This document shows, one piece after another, positions 48,393 to 57,114 of a stretch of DNA of 64,000 nucleotides. The notes under the pieces were generated by a model. It was not told the DNA's origin and did no database searches. It saw only the letters and a program-made list of their open reading frames with translations. The position numbers and the translations under genes were made by a program. The stretch is from the NCBI RefSeq assembly GCF_027853965.1, contig NZ_JAQGLB010000011.1:186001-250000 (forward strand), written 5' to 3'. Source of the stretch: Saccharopolyspora indica. Its GTDB lineage: Bacteria; Actinomycetota; Actinomycetes; Mycobacteriales; Pseudonocardiaceae. Each line of letters starts with the position of its first letter. Positions within the stretch are counted from its first letter, which is position 1.

Positions 48393-49328
48393 TCAACTGG
48401 TGATGTCCTTGCGCTGGAAGCGCCAGATCGCCAGGACGGTGAACACCATCGCGTAGGCCAGCGCGGAGAAGGTGCCGTGCGCGACGTCGGTCCAGTCGGC
48501 CTCGGCGCCGAGCAGGTCGGCGTAAGCGGTCGAGTAGTGCGTCGGCAGGTAGGAGCGCAGGCTCCCGAGTGCGTTGATCTGGTCCAGGATCTCGGACAGG
48601 ATCGACACCACGACCGCGCCGCCGACCGCGCCCAGCGGGGCGTCGGTGCTCACGCTGAGCAGCAGCGCGAGACCGGCGATCCAGGTCAGGTGCACGGCCA
48701 GGTAAGCGGTGGCCGCGGCCAGGCTCACCAGCCCGGCCGGGAACGGCACCGCCTCGCCGGTGATCGTCACCAGGTTCCCGGTGCCGTACCACAGCACGCC
48801 CACGCCCAGCGAGATCGCGGTCAGCAGCACCAGCCCGAAGACCGAGAGCATCCCGGCCACGATGGCCTTCTGCCGGAGCAGCCGGACGCGCGGGACCGGC
48901 GCCGCCAGCAGGTACTTCAGGCTCGACCAGGAGGATTCGCTGGCCACCGTGTCGCCGAAGAACAGCGCCACCACCACGACCAGCAGGAAGCCGGTCGAGA
49001 CGAACAGCGTGAACACGGTGAAGTTCAGCCCGCTCTGGGTGGCCATGTCGGCCAGCGTCCGCCCGCGCCCGCCCGCGTCGCCGATCTCGAACGACAGCAG
49101 CAGCAGGACCGGCAGCACCACCAGGAAGCCCAGGGTCAGCCGGGTGCGGCGGCGGCGCAGCTGGCGGGCCAGCTCCACCCGCACCGGCAGCGTCCGCCGC
49201 GCCCGGTAGCCCTCGATGCCGCCGTCCGGCTGCGCCGGGTGGCTGCGCCCCGAGAGCACCAGCGCGGTTTCGGTGGTGTCCAGCTTCCCGACCTTCGGGG
49301 GCTCGCTGAACTGCGGCTCGTCGGTCAC
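48393..49328 (-). CDS. ABC-2-type permease partner of the hydrolase-ATPase fusion
   Basis: A 311-aa membrane protein with about six segments after a cytoplasmic N-terminus of about 60 residues, of the ABC-2 permease type. VALFFGDTVASESSWSSLKY and LLAAPVPRVRLLRQKAIVAG contain the ES-S-L and short amphipathic coupling region typical of such permeases. Its GTG overlaps the stop of the fusion gene by four bases (GTGA), so the permease and the ATPase domain must be made together. Together they form an exporter; the substrate is unknown. Confidence 0.86.
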   Translation of the reverse strand: MTDEPQFSEPPKVGKLDTTETALVLSGRSHPAQPDGGIEGYRARRTLPVRVELARQLRRRRTRLTLGFLVVLPVLLLLSFEIGDAGGRGRTLADMATQSGLNFTVFTLFVSTGFLLVVVVALFFGDTVASESSWSSLKYLLAAPVPRVRLLRQKAIVAGMLSVFGLVLLTAISLGVGVLWYGTGNLVTITGEAVPFPAGLVSLAAATAYLAVHLTWIAGLALLLSVSTDAPLGAVGGAVVVSILSEILDQINALGSLRSYLPTHYSTAYADLLGAEADWTDVAHGTFSALAYAMVFTVLAIWRFQRKDITS

Positions 49329-52189
49329 CTGCTCTCCTCTCCGACCAGCTGCAGGAAGGCGTCCTCCAGCCGTCGCCGCGGCCCGACCTGGTGCACCGAG
49401 ATCCCGGAGTCCACCAGCACGTTGACCGCCACGGCCGCCTTGTGCCCGGACAGGTCGGCGTGCACCAGGTCGCCGTCGACCTCCACCTGACCCAGCCCTT
49501 CGATCGTGCGCAGCGCCGCGGCGGCCTGCTGCGGTTCGTCGACCCGGAAGGTCGCCGCGCCGTCGACCGCCACGATGTCGGCCACGCTGCCGGTGGTCAC
49601 CAGCCGGCCGTTGTGCATCACGACCACGTGGGTGCAGGTCTGCTCGACCTCGGCGAGCAGGTGGCTGGAGACCAGCACCGACCGCCCGGTGGCGGCGTAG
49701 CGGCGCAGGATCTCGCGCATCTGGTGGATCTGCGGCGGGTCCAGCCCGTTGGTCGGCTCGTCGAGCACCAGCAGCTCGGGCAGCCCGAGCATCGCCTGGG
49801 CGATCGCCAGCCGCTGCTTCATGCCCTGGCTGTAGCCGCGGACGCGGCGGTGCGCGGCGCTGCCCAGCCCGGCGATCTGCAGCACCTCGTCGAACCGGGC
49901 CTGCAGCATCGGACGCCCGGTCGCGGCCCAGTAGTACCGCAGGTTGTCCACACCGGACAGGTGCGGCAGGAAGCCCGGGGTCTCCACCAGCGCGCCCACC
50001 CGGGACAGCACCGGAGCACCGGGCACCAGCCGGTGGCCGAACAGCCGGATCTGCCCGGAGCTGGGCTGCAGCAGCCCCAGCATCATCCGCAGCGTGGTCG
50101 TCTTGCCCGCCCCGTTCGGGCCGAGCAGGCCGACGATCTGGCCGCGCTCGACCCGGATCGACAGGTCCTGCACGGCGGCGGGCTTGTCCGGGTAGGACTT
50201 GGTCAGCCCGGCGATCACCAGGGGCGTGTCGGCCAGCATCGGGTCCAGGTCGTCGCTGCTCTTGCGGCGGATCCGCGAGATCACCCACGCGATCAGCGCC
50301 AGCCCGGCGAGGATCCCGGTGCCCAGCAGCGGGGCGGTCGGCACGGCGTCGGCGCTGCTGGTCGTCCCGCGCACCGACGGGATCGACACCGTGCCGTCGC
50401 CTGCCAGGCCGACCAGGTGCACGGCGGGTTCCTTCGGCAGCGAGTAGGCCTGGTCGGTGGTCGTCACCGCCAGCTCCAGCCGGTGACCGGTCTCCAGCGG
50501 GTGCACCACGCCGGGCAGCGCCACGTCGACCTCGACCGGGCTGCCGTCGGGCGGCAGGTCCGTCACGTGCAGCGGGGCGACCGCGTTGCCGATCAAGGTG
50601 CGCTTCTGCTCGGCGTCGACGTCGTAGAGCTTGGCGAACAGCACCGCGCTGCCGGTGCTGGGCTGGCCGGGCACCGAGGCCACCGACAACCGGGTCCGCG
50701 GTGTGCCGGAGATCAGCAGCTGGCTGTCCAGCGGATCGGTGCGGAACACCGCGGTCTGGCCGGGCAGGTCGCGCGCCAGCGACTGGCCGAGGCTGCCCGC
50801 CGCGTCGAGCACCTGCCCGGCGCCGGGCAGCGAGCTCGTCGCCGCCGGGCTGCCGCCGGGCGGGTTGACCACTTCGGCGGGCGATCCGCGCAGCTCCAGG
50901 GCGAAGCGCGGAACCCGCTCCTGGCCGCCCACGCCCGGGTAGGCGTCGGCGGTGACGGTGCGGACCGGGATCTCGCCGTTGCGCTGCGGGCGCCCGGCGA
51001 TGTCGAAGGCGAAGGTGGTGCCGGGGTCGAGCCCCGGTTCGACCCCGCCGAGGTGGTGGGCGAACCAGTCGGCGATCTGCCGGCGCAGTTCGGGCCCGGG
51101 TTCGCCGCCGTCGTGACCGCCCGCGAACCAGATCGTCTTGACCGGCGTGCCCGCCGCGCTGATCTGCCGGGCGTTGGCATCGGCCTGGTCCAGCCCGAAC
51201 AGGGTGTCCCGCTCGCCCTGCACCAGCAGCGTCGGCGCCTTGATCCGCGAGGTGACCGACTTCGGCGAGACCCGGTCGAGCAGGTCCAGCGCGGCCTGCC
51301 CGGCGCGCCCGGTCTGCGCCACCTCGCTGTAGGCGGCGCACACCTGCTCGGTGAAGTTCCCGCAGGTCAGCGACTGATCTTGCAGGCTGGTGGAGGTGTT
51401 CGGGGCGCCCCCGTCCGGCTGCTCGCCGGGTCGCGGCGCGCTCCCGGCGGCGAACAGCAGCCCGGCCCACGCCTGCTTGAACACGCCGTGGTCGTTGTCC
51501 GAGCTGCCCGCCGGGGTGGTGGCGGGACCCGCCTGCCGGGCGGCGTTGTTGGGCAGCAGCGCCTGGCCGAGGTCGTTGTAGGTCATCACCGGGGCGATGA
51601 CGTCGACCCGCGGGTCCTGCCCGGCCAGCAGCAGGCTCAGCGCGCCTCCGTAGGACGTGCCGGTGACGCCGACCTTCGGGTCGCCGTCGCCGTTGCGGGC
51701 CACCTCGGGCTGGCGGGCGAGCCAGTCGAGCAGCTGCTGGGCGTCCTTGACCTCGTAGTCGGGGTCGTTGAGGGCGATCTGGCCGGTGCTGCGGCCGAAT
51801 CCGCGGGAGGAGTAGGTGAGCACCGTGAAGCCGCGCAGCGCCAGTTCGCGCGCCTGCGCGGCGGTGTCGTCCTTGCTGCCGCCGAAGCCGTGCGCGAGCA
51901 GGATCGTCGGCGCCGGGGTCTCCTCCGGCTTGTAGAGGGTGACGTCGAGCTGGATCCGCTGGTCGTCGTCGGGTCCGTCCAGCACGTCGACCATCGCCTC
52001 GCGGGGAGGTTCCGGTGCGGTGCGGCGCGGCTGCTCGCCGGACCACAGGAGCGTGGTGAGCACCACCACGGCGATGCAGGACAGCGCGGCCAGCGCGAGG
52101 CGCGTGCGGCGGCGACGGGATGCGGACACGTTTTCGACAGTAGGGGAAGACGGAGGCACCGGTTCGTATCCAGACGAGTGCGAAGACAA
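49325..52189 (-). CDS. extracellular alpha/beta hydrolase fused to ABC ATPase
   Basis: A 954-aa fusion. An N-terminal membrane segment (about residues 30-48) precedes an S15/CocE-like alpha/beta hydrolase with Ser179 in GTSYGG, Asp328 in GERD and His359 in GGHDGG, then a beta-sandwich domain (about 390-600). A second membrane segment (about 620-642) leads to an ABC nucleotide-binding domain: Walker A GPNGAGKTT (690-698), signature YSQGMKQRL and Walker B LLVLDEP (806-812). The two segments place the hydrolase outside and the ATPase inside. It could couple peptide or ester processing to export through the overlapping permease. The TTG start is uncertain; later GTG codons are possible. No ribosome binding site is evident. 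Confidence 0.85.
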   Translation of the reverse strand: MSSHSSGYEPVPPSSPTVENVSASRRRRTRLALAALSCIAVVVLTTLLWSGEQPRRTAPEPPREAMVDVLDGPDDDQRIQLDVTLYKPEETPAPTILLAHGFGGSKDDTAAQARELALRGFTVLTYSSRGFGRSTGQIALNDPDYEVKDAQQLLDWLARQPEVARNGDGDPKVGVTGTSYGGALSLLLAGQDPRVDVIAPVMTYNDLGQALLPNNAARQAGPATTPAGSSDNDHGVFKQAWAGLLFAAGSAPRPGEQPDGGAPNTSTSLQDQSLTCGNFTEQVCAAYSEVAQTGRAGQAALDLLDRVSPKSVTSRIKAPTLLVQGERDTLFGLDQADANARQISAAGTPVKTIWFAGGHDGGEPGPELRRQIADWFAHHLGGVEPGLDPGTTFAFDIAGRPQRNGEIPVRTVTADAYPGVGGQERVPRFALELRGSPAEVVNPPGGSPAATSSLPGAGQVLDAAGSLGQSLARDLPGQTAVFRTDPLDSQLLISGTPRTRLSVASVPGQPSTGSAVLFAKLYDVDAEQKRTLIGNAVAPLHVTDLPPDGSPVEVDVALPGVVHPLETGHRLELAVTTTDQAYSLPKEPAVHLVGLAGDGTVSIPSVRGTTSSADAVPTAPLLGTGILAGLALIAWVISRIRRKSSDDLDPMLADTPLVIAGLTKSYPDKPAAVQDLSIRVERGQIVGLLGPNGAGKTTTLRMMLGLLQPSSGQIRLFGHRLVPGAPVLSRVGALVETPGFLPHLSGVDNLRYYWAATGRPMLQARFDEVLQIAGLGSAAHRRVRGYSQGMKQRLAIAQAMLGLPELLVLDEPTNGLDPPQIHQMREILRRYAATGRSVLVSSHLLAEVEQTCTHVVVMHNGRLVTTGSVADIVAVDGAATFRVDEPQQAAAALRTIEGLGQVEVDGDLVHADLSGHKAAVAVNVLVDSGISVHQVGPRRRLEDAFLQLVGEESR

Positions 52190-52457
52190 GAAGCTATGAA
52201 CCAGAGACCAAACAGCAACCGGACACCTCGTCGTGCCCGCTGCCGGGTCGTCGCCGCATCCCCGCGTGCGACCGGGTGCCGGTGATCATAACGGTGATCG
52301 GCAGCGGTGCAATGCCCGCTTCGGCCGCCGTCGGGGTGATGTGAGGGCTCTTCGCATTGCTGCGCGTGGACCCGCGCCGTACGGTCCCGTGCGTGATGTT
52401 CGTTGCTCATGCGCACCCCGCCTGGTGTCGAGGTGCGCGGGTAAGTGACAATCTTGG

Positions 52458-52568
52458 CAAGTGGAGGGGAGTATTCCTTCGCGGCGGTGTCGTCATCACG
52501 GAACTTGCCTGGACAAGCCCGGTGCCGTCGACCGGCCTCAGGCCGGTGGAAGAGACCTCCGGTCCCTT
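52458..52568 (+). promoter_or_regulatory. yybP-ykoY (Mn2+) riboswitch candidate
   Basis: The leader of the TerC gene carries the conserved pieces of the yybP-ykoY motif in order: GGAGGGGAGTA at about 52463, CGTCATCACGG in the middle, and GGAAGAGACCTCCGG near 52548. GGAGG near 52463 can pair with CCTCC ending at 52560 to close the P1 stem. The family senses Mn2+ and typically controls MntP, Alx/TerC-type and P-type exporters, which fits the gene downstream. No other element is seen in 52190-52457. Confidence 0.75.
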
Positions 52569-52596
52569 GGCGCGTGCCCTGAACCGGAGGTGATTC

Positions 52597-53634
52597 ATGG
52601 GTGCCGACGTGACGTTGCTCGCCCAGCAGGCACAACGAGTGGTCGACAAGCTCGACGTCCCGTGGTGGGTCTGGGCCGCCACGCTCGGTGGTCTGGCCCT
52701 GCTGCTGCTGCTCGACCTGGTGATCGTGGACCGCAAGCCGCACGAGGTCACCACGGGTGAAGCGGCGAAGTGGGTCGCTTTCTACGTCGCGTGCGCGATC
52801 CTGTTCGGCATCGGTGTCTGGATCTTCGGCGATTCGCACTTCGCCATCCAGTACTTCACCGGTTACATCACCGAGTACTCGCTCAGCATCGACAACCTGT
52901 TCATCTTCATGGTGATCATGTCGAGCTTCGCGGTGCCGTCCATCCACCAGCACCGCGTGCTGCTGATCGGCATCCTGCTGGCGCTGGTCATGCGCGGCAT
53001 CTTCATCGCGGTCGGCGCCGCGCTGATCGCGCAGTTCGTCTGGATCTTCTTCATCTTCGGCGCGTTCCTGATCTGGACCGCCATCAGCATGGTGCGCAAG
53101 AAGGACGAGGACGAGGAGTACGGCGAGAACGCCGTGGTCCGCTGGGTCCGCAAGGTGTTCCCGGTGACCGACGAGTACCACGGTCACAAGTCGATCGTGA
53201 AGATCGACGGCAAGAAGTTCCTGACCCCGATGTTCGTGGTGATCGTCGCGATCGGCAGCGCCGACCTGCTGTTCGCGGTGGACTCGATCCCGGCGATCTT
53301 CGGCATCACCCAGGACCCGTTCCTGGTCTTCGCCGCCAACGCCTTCGCCCTGATGGGGCTGCGGCAGCTGTACTTCCTGCTCGGCGGCCTGGTGGACAAG
53401 CTGGTCTACCTGTCGGTGGGCCTGGCCGTGATCCTCGGGTTCATCGGCATCAAGCTGATCATCCACGCGTTCCACGAGTACCACCTGGTGCCGGAGTGGC
53501 TGGAGATCACCAACTGGATGTCGCTGGGCTTCATCGTGGTGGTCCTGGCCATCACCACCTGGGCCAGCCTGGCCAAGGCGAAGAAGAACGGCAGCGAGTC
53601 GGAGTCCGCACCGGAGCAGGCCGAGAAGGCCTGA
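52597..53634 (+). CDS. TerC-family membrane protein (Alx-like)
   Basis: A 345-aa protein of the TerC/Alx family with about nine membrane segments. The family marks are EYSLSIDNLFIFMVIMSSF (segment with conserved Asp-Asn), a GIxxAxxxRxxFI helix, a cytoplasmic charged loop and SADLLFAVDSIPAIFGITQD, which carries the second conserved Asp pair. Members export Mn2+ or insert membrane proteins needing metal and were first linked to tellurite resistance. ATG 52597 follows GGAGG. The upstream Mn2+ riboswitch candidate argues for manganese export. A terminator follows. Confidence 0.94.
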   Translation: MGADVTLLAQQAQRVVDKLDVPWWVWAATLGGLALLLLLDLVIVDRKPHEVTTGEAAKWVAFYVACAILFGIGVWIFGDSHFAIQYFTGYITEYSLSIDNLFIFMVIMSSFAVPSIHQHRVLLIGILLALVMRGIFIAVGAALIAQFVWIFFIFGAFLIWTAISMVRKKDEDEEYGENAVVRWVRKVFPVTDEYHGHKSIVKIDGKKFLTPMFVVIVAIGSADLLFAVDSIPAIFGITQDPFLVFAANAFALMGLRQLYFLLGGLVDKLVYLSVGLAVILGFIGIKLIIHAFHEYHLVPEWLEITNWMSLGFIVVVLAITTWASLAKAKKNGSESESAPEQAEKA

Positions 53635-53649
53635 CCCGCCGGAACCGAG

Positions 53650-53679
53650 GTGCCCGGGGCTCGCGAGAGTCCCGGGCAC
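53650..53679 (+). terminator. TerC-gene terminator
   Basis: GTGCCCGGG with complement around a 12-base loop, with CTC/GAG pairing at the base of the loop, followed by CACTTT. It lies 16 bases after the TerC stop and also opposite the RES-toxin gene. Confidence 0.6.
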
Positions 53680-53718
53680 TTTCGCGTCGTGGAACGGACA
53701 GCAGTTCGAAAGCCGCGC

Positions 53719-54375
53719 TCAGTCCAGAAGCGTGTAGCTGAGTTCCTTGCACACCCGACCCAGCGGCACGTCCAGTCCCGGGTGGCTCAGGGGCAGCAGG
53801 ACGTCGGGGGAGTCCGGCAGCGCTGTGGCCGCCGGTGGGTCCCAGAGGCACAGCGACGGGTTGCCCGCGTCCATCGAGGAGCGGTACCAGAGGCCGTCGA
53901 GTTCCGGGTAGGCCGCGCGGATCCCGCGGGCCCAGGCCTGGGTGCGGAGCTTGGGGCCGGTGGCGATCGCCTGCGAGGCTCCCGCGCGGGTCGGCCACAG
54001 CCCGGTCAGGTCCAGCAGCCGCAGCGTCCGACGTGGACGGAACAGCACCAGCTGCGGGCCGCGGGTGCGGCGATCCACTGTGGAAGTCGCTTGGAACACC
54101 TCTGCGATGCAGGTCTGCACCGACAGCGAGAAGTAGAGGACGCCGTGCTCGCGGGTGACCGTCGGCCCGCCCTGCGCGTTGGGCAGGTGCGGGTCGAAGC
54201 GGGCGTGCGGCAGCGGGCCGGCGTAGCGGAAGCTGTTCCACTGCTGGGGGTGGTTGCCCCCGGTGGTGAACACGCGCACCAGGCGAGTGCCGGCCGGCAC
54301 CGCGATCACGTCTTCGGTGCGCCGGAGCATCGCCTGCAGCACAGCCGGCGCAGGCGGCTGGGGTAGCCGTGCCAT
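53719..54375 (-). CDS. RES-domain toxin (NAD+-degrading type)
   Basis: A 218-aa protein with an RES domain. TRLVRVFTTGGNHPQQWNSFRY contains the conserved Arg, and GVLYFSLSVQTCIAEVFQA contains the Tyr/Phe-Ser and the Glu of the active site seen in RES/ParT/MbcT toxins, which cleave NAD+ or ADP-ribosylate targets. DGLWYRSSMDAGNPSLCLWD is also typical. It is immediately downstream (40 bases) of a helix-turn-helix gene that is the expected antitoxin. Toxicity is inferred from family. Confidence 0.82.
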   Translation of the reverse strand: MARLPQPPAPAVLQAMLRRTEDVIAVPAGTRLVRVFTTGGNHPQQWNSFRYAGPLPHARFDPHLPNAQGGPTVTREHGVLYFSLSVQTCIAEVFQATSTVDRRTRGPQLVLFRPRRTLRLLDLTGLWPTRAGASQAIATGPKLRTQAWARGIRAAYPELDGLWYRSSMDAGNPSLCLWDPPAATALPDSPDVLLPLSHPGLDVPLGRVCKELSYTLLD

Positions 54376-54415
54376 GGACGTCCTGGGGTGGGGTCTCGAA
54401 GGGAGGGGGGAGCGC

Positions 54416-55000
54416 TCAGGCCGGGGTGCCGATGGTGGCGGCGAGCTCGGCCACCCGCTGCGGGTCGCCGCCTGCCAGCAGCCACTCGCGCGGGCTCGCG
54501 GGGCGGTCCCCGAGTTCGAGGTCCTCCTGCGGAGTCGTCATGAAGTTGGCCAGCACCAGCGCCGGCTGGTCCGCGGGCATCAGCGCGAGCACGCCGTCCA
54601 GCCCGGGGAGCACGTCGGTGTCGGTGAACTGCCACGCGGGCAGCCGCCATCCGCCGCGGTCCTTCCAGCCGATCAGCCGTCGCTCGCTGATCCGGTGCCG
54701 GATCCGGCTGGTGTCCACCCCGATGCGCTCGGCGGCCTGGTTGACCGAGAGCGCGGTGTCGCGCAGCACCGCCTGCTCGGCGACGGTGCGGGCGCGGGGG
54801 TCGGCTTCGGTCTCGGCGAGCGGCGTCAGGTCCAGCCCCGCCTCGCTCAGGGCGACCCGCTCCGCGTCGCTGAAGTGCGCGGCCGGGTTCCCCTGGGGCG
54901 AGGTGAGCTTCTTGGCTGCATCCTCGACCAGTGTCAGGAATTCGTTGGCCGTGACCTTTAAACCGGCACGTGCCAACACGGTCTCCAGCGCGGCTGACAT
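54416..55000 (-). CDS. helix-turn-helix antitoxin-like partner of RES toxin
   Basis: A 194-aa protein. The centre has an excisionase/MerR-like helix-turn-helix (LSVNQAAERIGVDTSRIRHR followed by ISERRLIGWKDRGGWRLPAW). The C-terminal half ends in ASPREWLLAGGDPQRVAELA, similar to the toxin-binding DUF2384 tail of MbcA/ParS antitoxins. Together with the downstream RES gene it has the layout of a RES-Xre toxin-antitoxin pair in which the antitoxin comes first. The N-terminal helical part is not recognised. The ATG at 55000 is weakly supported. Confidence 0.7.
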   Translation of the reverse strand: MSAALETVLARAGLKVTANEFLTLVEDAAKKLTSPQGNPAAHFSDAERVALSEAGLDLTPLAETEADPRARTVAEQAVLRDTALSVNQAAERIGVDTSRIRHRISERRLIGWKDRGGWRLPAWQFTDTDVLPGLDGVLALMPADQPALVLANFMTTPQEDLELGDRPASPREWLLAGGDPQRVAELAATIGTPA

Positions 55001-55167
55001 GCCTCCAGGGTAGCGCTGTTCGCCGGAAATGTGTGCGCGAACGTGCGCCTGGTGCGAAAACTCACTTTTCGTAGCATGTGGATTGCGCACTGTGACGAGC
55101 GGGCGACTCCGGTCGGGTTGTGCGACCGCGTGGTCGTGGGCCGAATGCCCGACCGGAGTCGCGTTGA

Positions 55168-56148
55168 TTACGGCAGTGCGTCCAAATGCGCCCGAACCGG
55201 GTTGGAGAATCCGTTGCCGCTGCTGGCATCCCAGTTGATGGACCACGTCATGACGCCGCTGAGCGCGGGGCTCGGCTGGGCCGGTGTGTACTGCCCGCAG
55301 CCCTGGGCCGCGGTCAGGCAGGTCAGCGCGTTGCCGATCACCGAAGGGTCGACGTAGCCGCTGCCCGCCGCCGACGGCGCGGCGGGCAGGCCCAGCGAGA
55401 CCTGCTCGGGGCGCAGCACTTCCAGCAGGTAGCACGCCTGTGCGGTGATGAAGTCGACCGAGCCCTGGCTGTAGACCCCGCCGTCGCAGCCGTTCATCGA
55501 ACCCGAGTTGTAGTACTGGGTGTGGACGACGGTGATGACGTCCTTGAGGTTGTTGATGAGCTGCATGTAGGAACCGCCGGGCTGCACGTCGAGCGTCTGC
55601 GGGGCCATGGTCAGCAGGAACCCGTCGCCCACCTTCGCGTGCAACTGCTGAACGGCGCTGGTGGTGTTGGGGACGTTGAGGCCGTGCTCCAGGTCGATGT
55701 CCAACCCGTCGATGCCGTAGTCGGTGAGAATTTTTCCAACCGAATCGACGAAGTTGGTCACGTTGGCCGGGGAGCTCAGGTCGACGTTGCCCAGTTCGCC
55801 GCCGATGGACAGCACGAACGACTTGCCCTCGGCCTTCTTCGCGGCGATGTCCGATTTGAGCTGCTCGTCGGTGTAGCCGCCGAGCGCCTCGGACAGCTTC
55901 GGGTCGACGTTGAAGGTGACCGCGCCCGGGCGGGCCGGGTCGGCGTTGGCGAAGGCCAGTGCGATCAGGTCGTAGTTCGGCGAGATGTCGCTGATCTTGA
56001 GCGGCTTGGCGGCGTTGACGAAGTTCTGCCAGTAGCCGGTGAGCTGGTGCTTCGGCAGGGCCTGCGGTGCCTCGGCTGCGGTGGCGGCCGGTGCGAGCGC
56101 GAGTGCGGTCAGGGCCGCCGCGGCCAGGGTGGCCAGGCGTCTCATCAT
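55168..56148 (-). CDS. secreted GH18 chitinase
   Basis: A 326-aa precursor with a Sec signal (MMRRLATLAAAALTALAL, cleavage near ATAAEA). The GH18 domain starts LTGYWQNF and has FVLSIGG and the catalytic DGLDIDLEH (DxxDxDxE; Glu the acid), with TMAPQTL and GVMTWSINWD at the end. Resembling the single-domain bacterial GH18 chitinases, it should cut chitin outside the cell; no chitin-binding domain is seen. A DasR-like box 40 bases upstream suggests control by N-acetylglucosamine. Confidence 0.9.
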   Translation of the reverse strand: MMRRLATLAAAALTALALAPAATAAEAPQALPKHQLTGYWQNFVNAAKPLKISDISPNYDLIALAFANADPARPGAVTFNVDPKLSEALGGYTDEQLKSDIAAKKAEGKSFVLSIGGELGNVDLSSPANVTNFVDSVGKILTDYGIDGLDIDLEHGLNVPNTTSAVQQLHAKVGDGFLLTMAPQTLDVQPGGSYMQLINNLKDVITVVHTQYYNSGSMNGCDGGVYSQGSVDFITAQACYLLEVLRPEQVSLGLPAAPSAAGSGYVDPSVIGNALTCLTAAQGCGQYTPAQPSPALSGVMTWSINWDASSGNGFSNPVRAHLDALP

Positions 56149-56188
56149 CGAGACCTCCGGGGGATCGGTGCCGGATGCGTCTTCGCAA

Positions 56189-56204
56189 AATGGACTAGAC
56201 CAGC
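56189..56204 (-). promoter_or_regulatory. DasR-responsive element (dre) candidate
   Basis: On the minus strand GCTGGTCTAGTCCATT matches 13 of 16 positions of the Streptomyces dre consensus ACTGGTCTAGACCACT, 40 bases upstream of the chitinase start. DasR represses chitin-use genes in the absence of N-acetylglucosamine-phosphates. Confidence 0.6.
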
Positions 56205-56281
56205 TGTCCGGTCAACGGTTTGGCGAGGTTGCGAAGCGCCGGAGGGTTGACGCGGCCGGACGGGGGTCGTTGACTGGACGT

Positions 56282-56295
56282 ACCGACTGGTCGGT
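56282..56295. promoter_or_regulatory. TetR operator candidate upstream of the SDR operon
   Basis: ACCGAC-TG-GTCGGT, a 6-bp dyad, lies just after a TTGACT -35-like hexamer (56270-56275) and 63 bases before the first SDR ATG. The TetR at 57950-58567 at the end of the same operon is the likely ligand. Confidence 0.5.
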
Positions 56296-56358
56296 CTCAC
56301 CATGGGGCTCTGCGGTGACGAGATCCTGACGAGGGGCCGGAGGAGAGGAAGGGTGCAG

Positions 56359-57114
56359 ATGAGCAAGCGCTTCGACGGCAAGGTGGCGATCGTGACCGGC
56401 GCCAGCCGGGGCATCGGTCTGGCCATCGCCGAGCGGCTGGTGGCCGAGGGCGCGAAGGTGACCGTGACCGCGCGCAAGCCCGAGCCGCTGGCCGAGGCCG
56501 TGGCCGGGCTGGGCGGCGCCGAGCACGCGCTGGGCATCGCAGGGAAGGCCGACGACGCCGAGCACCGGGCCGCGGCGGTGGCCCGGACCGTCGAGGCGTT
56601 CGGCCGGGTGGACCTGCTGGTCAACAACACCGGGATCAACCCGGCCTACGGCCCGCTGCTCGACGTGGACCCCGCCGTCGCGCGCAAGTCCCTGGAGGTC
56701 AACGTGCTCGCCGCGCTGGCGTGGACCCAGCAGGTCCACCGGGCGTGGATGGCCGAGCACGGTGGTTCGGTGCTCAACGTGTCCTCAGTGGCCGGTGTGC
56801 GCCCGGCGCCCGGGATCGGCTTCTACGGCGCCACCAAGGCGATGCTGGCCTACATCACCAAGGACCTCGCGGTGGAGCTCGGCCCGAAGGTCCGGGTCAA
56901 CGCCATCGCCCCGGCGGTGGTCAAGACGAAGTTCGCCACCGCGCTCTACGAGGGCCGCGAGGACGAGGTCGCCGCGCAGTACCCGTTGCAGCGCCTGGGA
57001 GTTCCCTCCGACGTCAGCGGTGCGGCGGCGTTCCTGCTCTCCGACGAGGCGTCCTGGATCACCGGGCAGGTCCTGGTGCTCGACGGCGGCGTGACGCTGA
57101 GGGGCGGTGTGTGA
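56359..57114 (+). CDS. short-chain dehydrogenase/reductase
   Basis: A 251-aa classical SDR. GKVAIVTGASRGIGLAIAER is the NAD(P) loop, NNTGINPAYGP stands for the NNAG region, SVLNVSSVAGVRPAPGIGFY holds the catalytic Ser, and YGATKAMLAYITK holds the Tyr-x3-Lys (YxxxK). RVNAIAPAVVKTKF and the C-terminal WITGQVLVLDGG complete the pattern. It oxidises or reduces a hydroxy/keto compound. It overlaps the next SDR gene by eight bases; a TetR gene and acyl-CoA-type context suggest lipid-like substrates. Confidence 0.9.
   Translation: MSKRFDGKVAIVTGASRGIGLAIAERLVAEGAKVTVTARKPEPLAEAVAGLGGAEHALGIAGKADDAEHRAAAVARTVEAFGRVDLLVNNTGINPAYGPLLDVDPAVARKSLEVNVLAALAWTQQVHRAWMAEHGGSVLNVSSVAGVRPAPGIGFYGATKAMLAYITKDLAVELGPKVRVNAIAPAVVKTKFATALYEGREDEVAAQYPLQRLGVPSDVSGAAAFLLSDEASWITGQVLVLDGGVTLRGGV

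Noticed and set aside
48393..52046. Very long minus-strand frame joining the permease and the hydrolase-ABC fusion region
   Set aside because: Only its final part (permease) matches a family; over the fusion gene it is out of frame with the recognisable domains.
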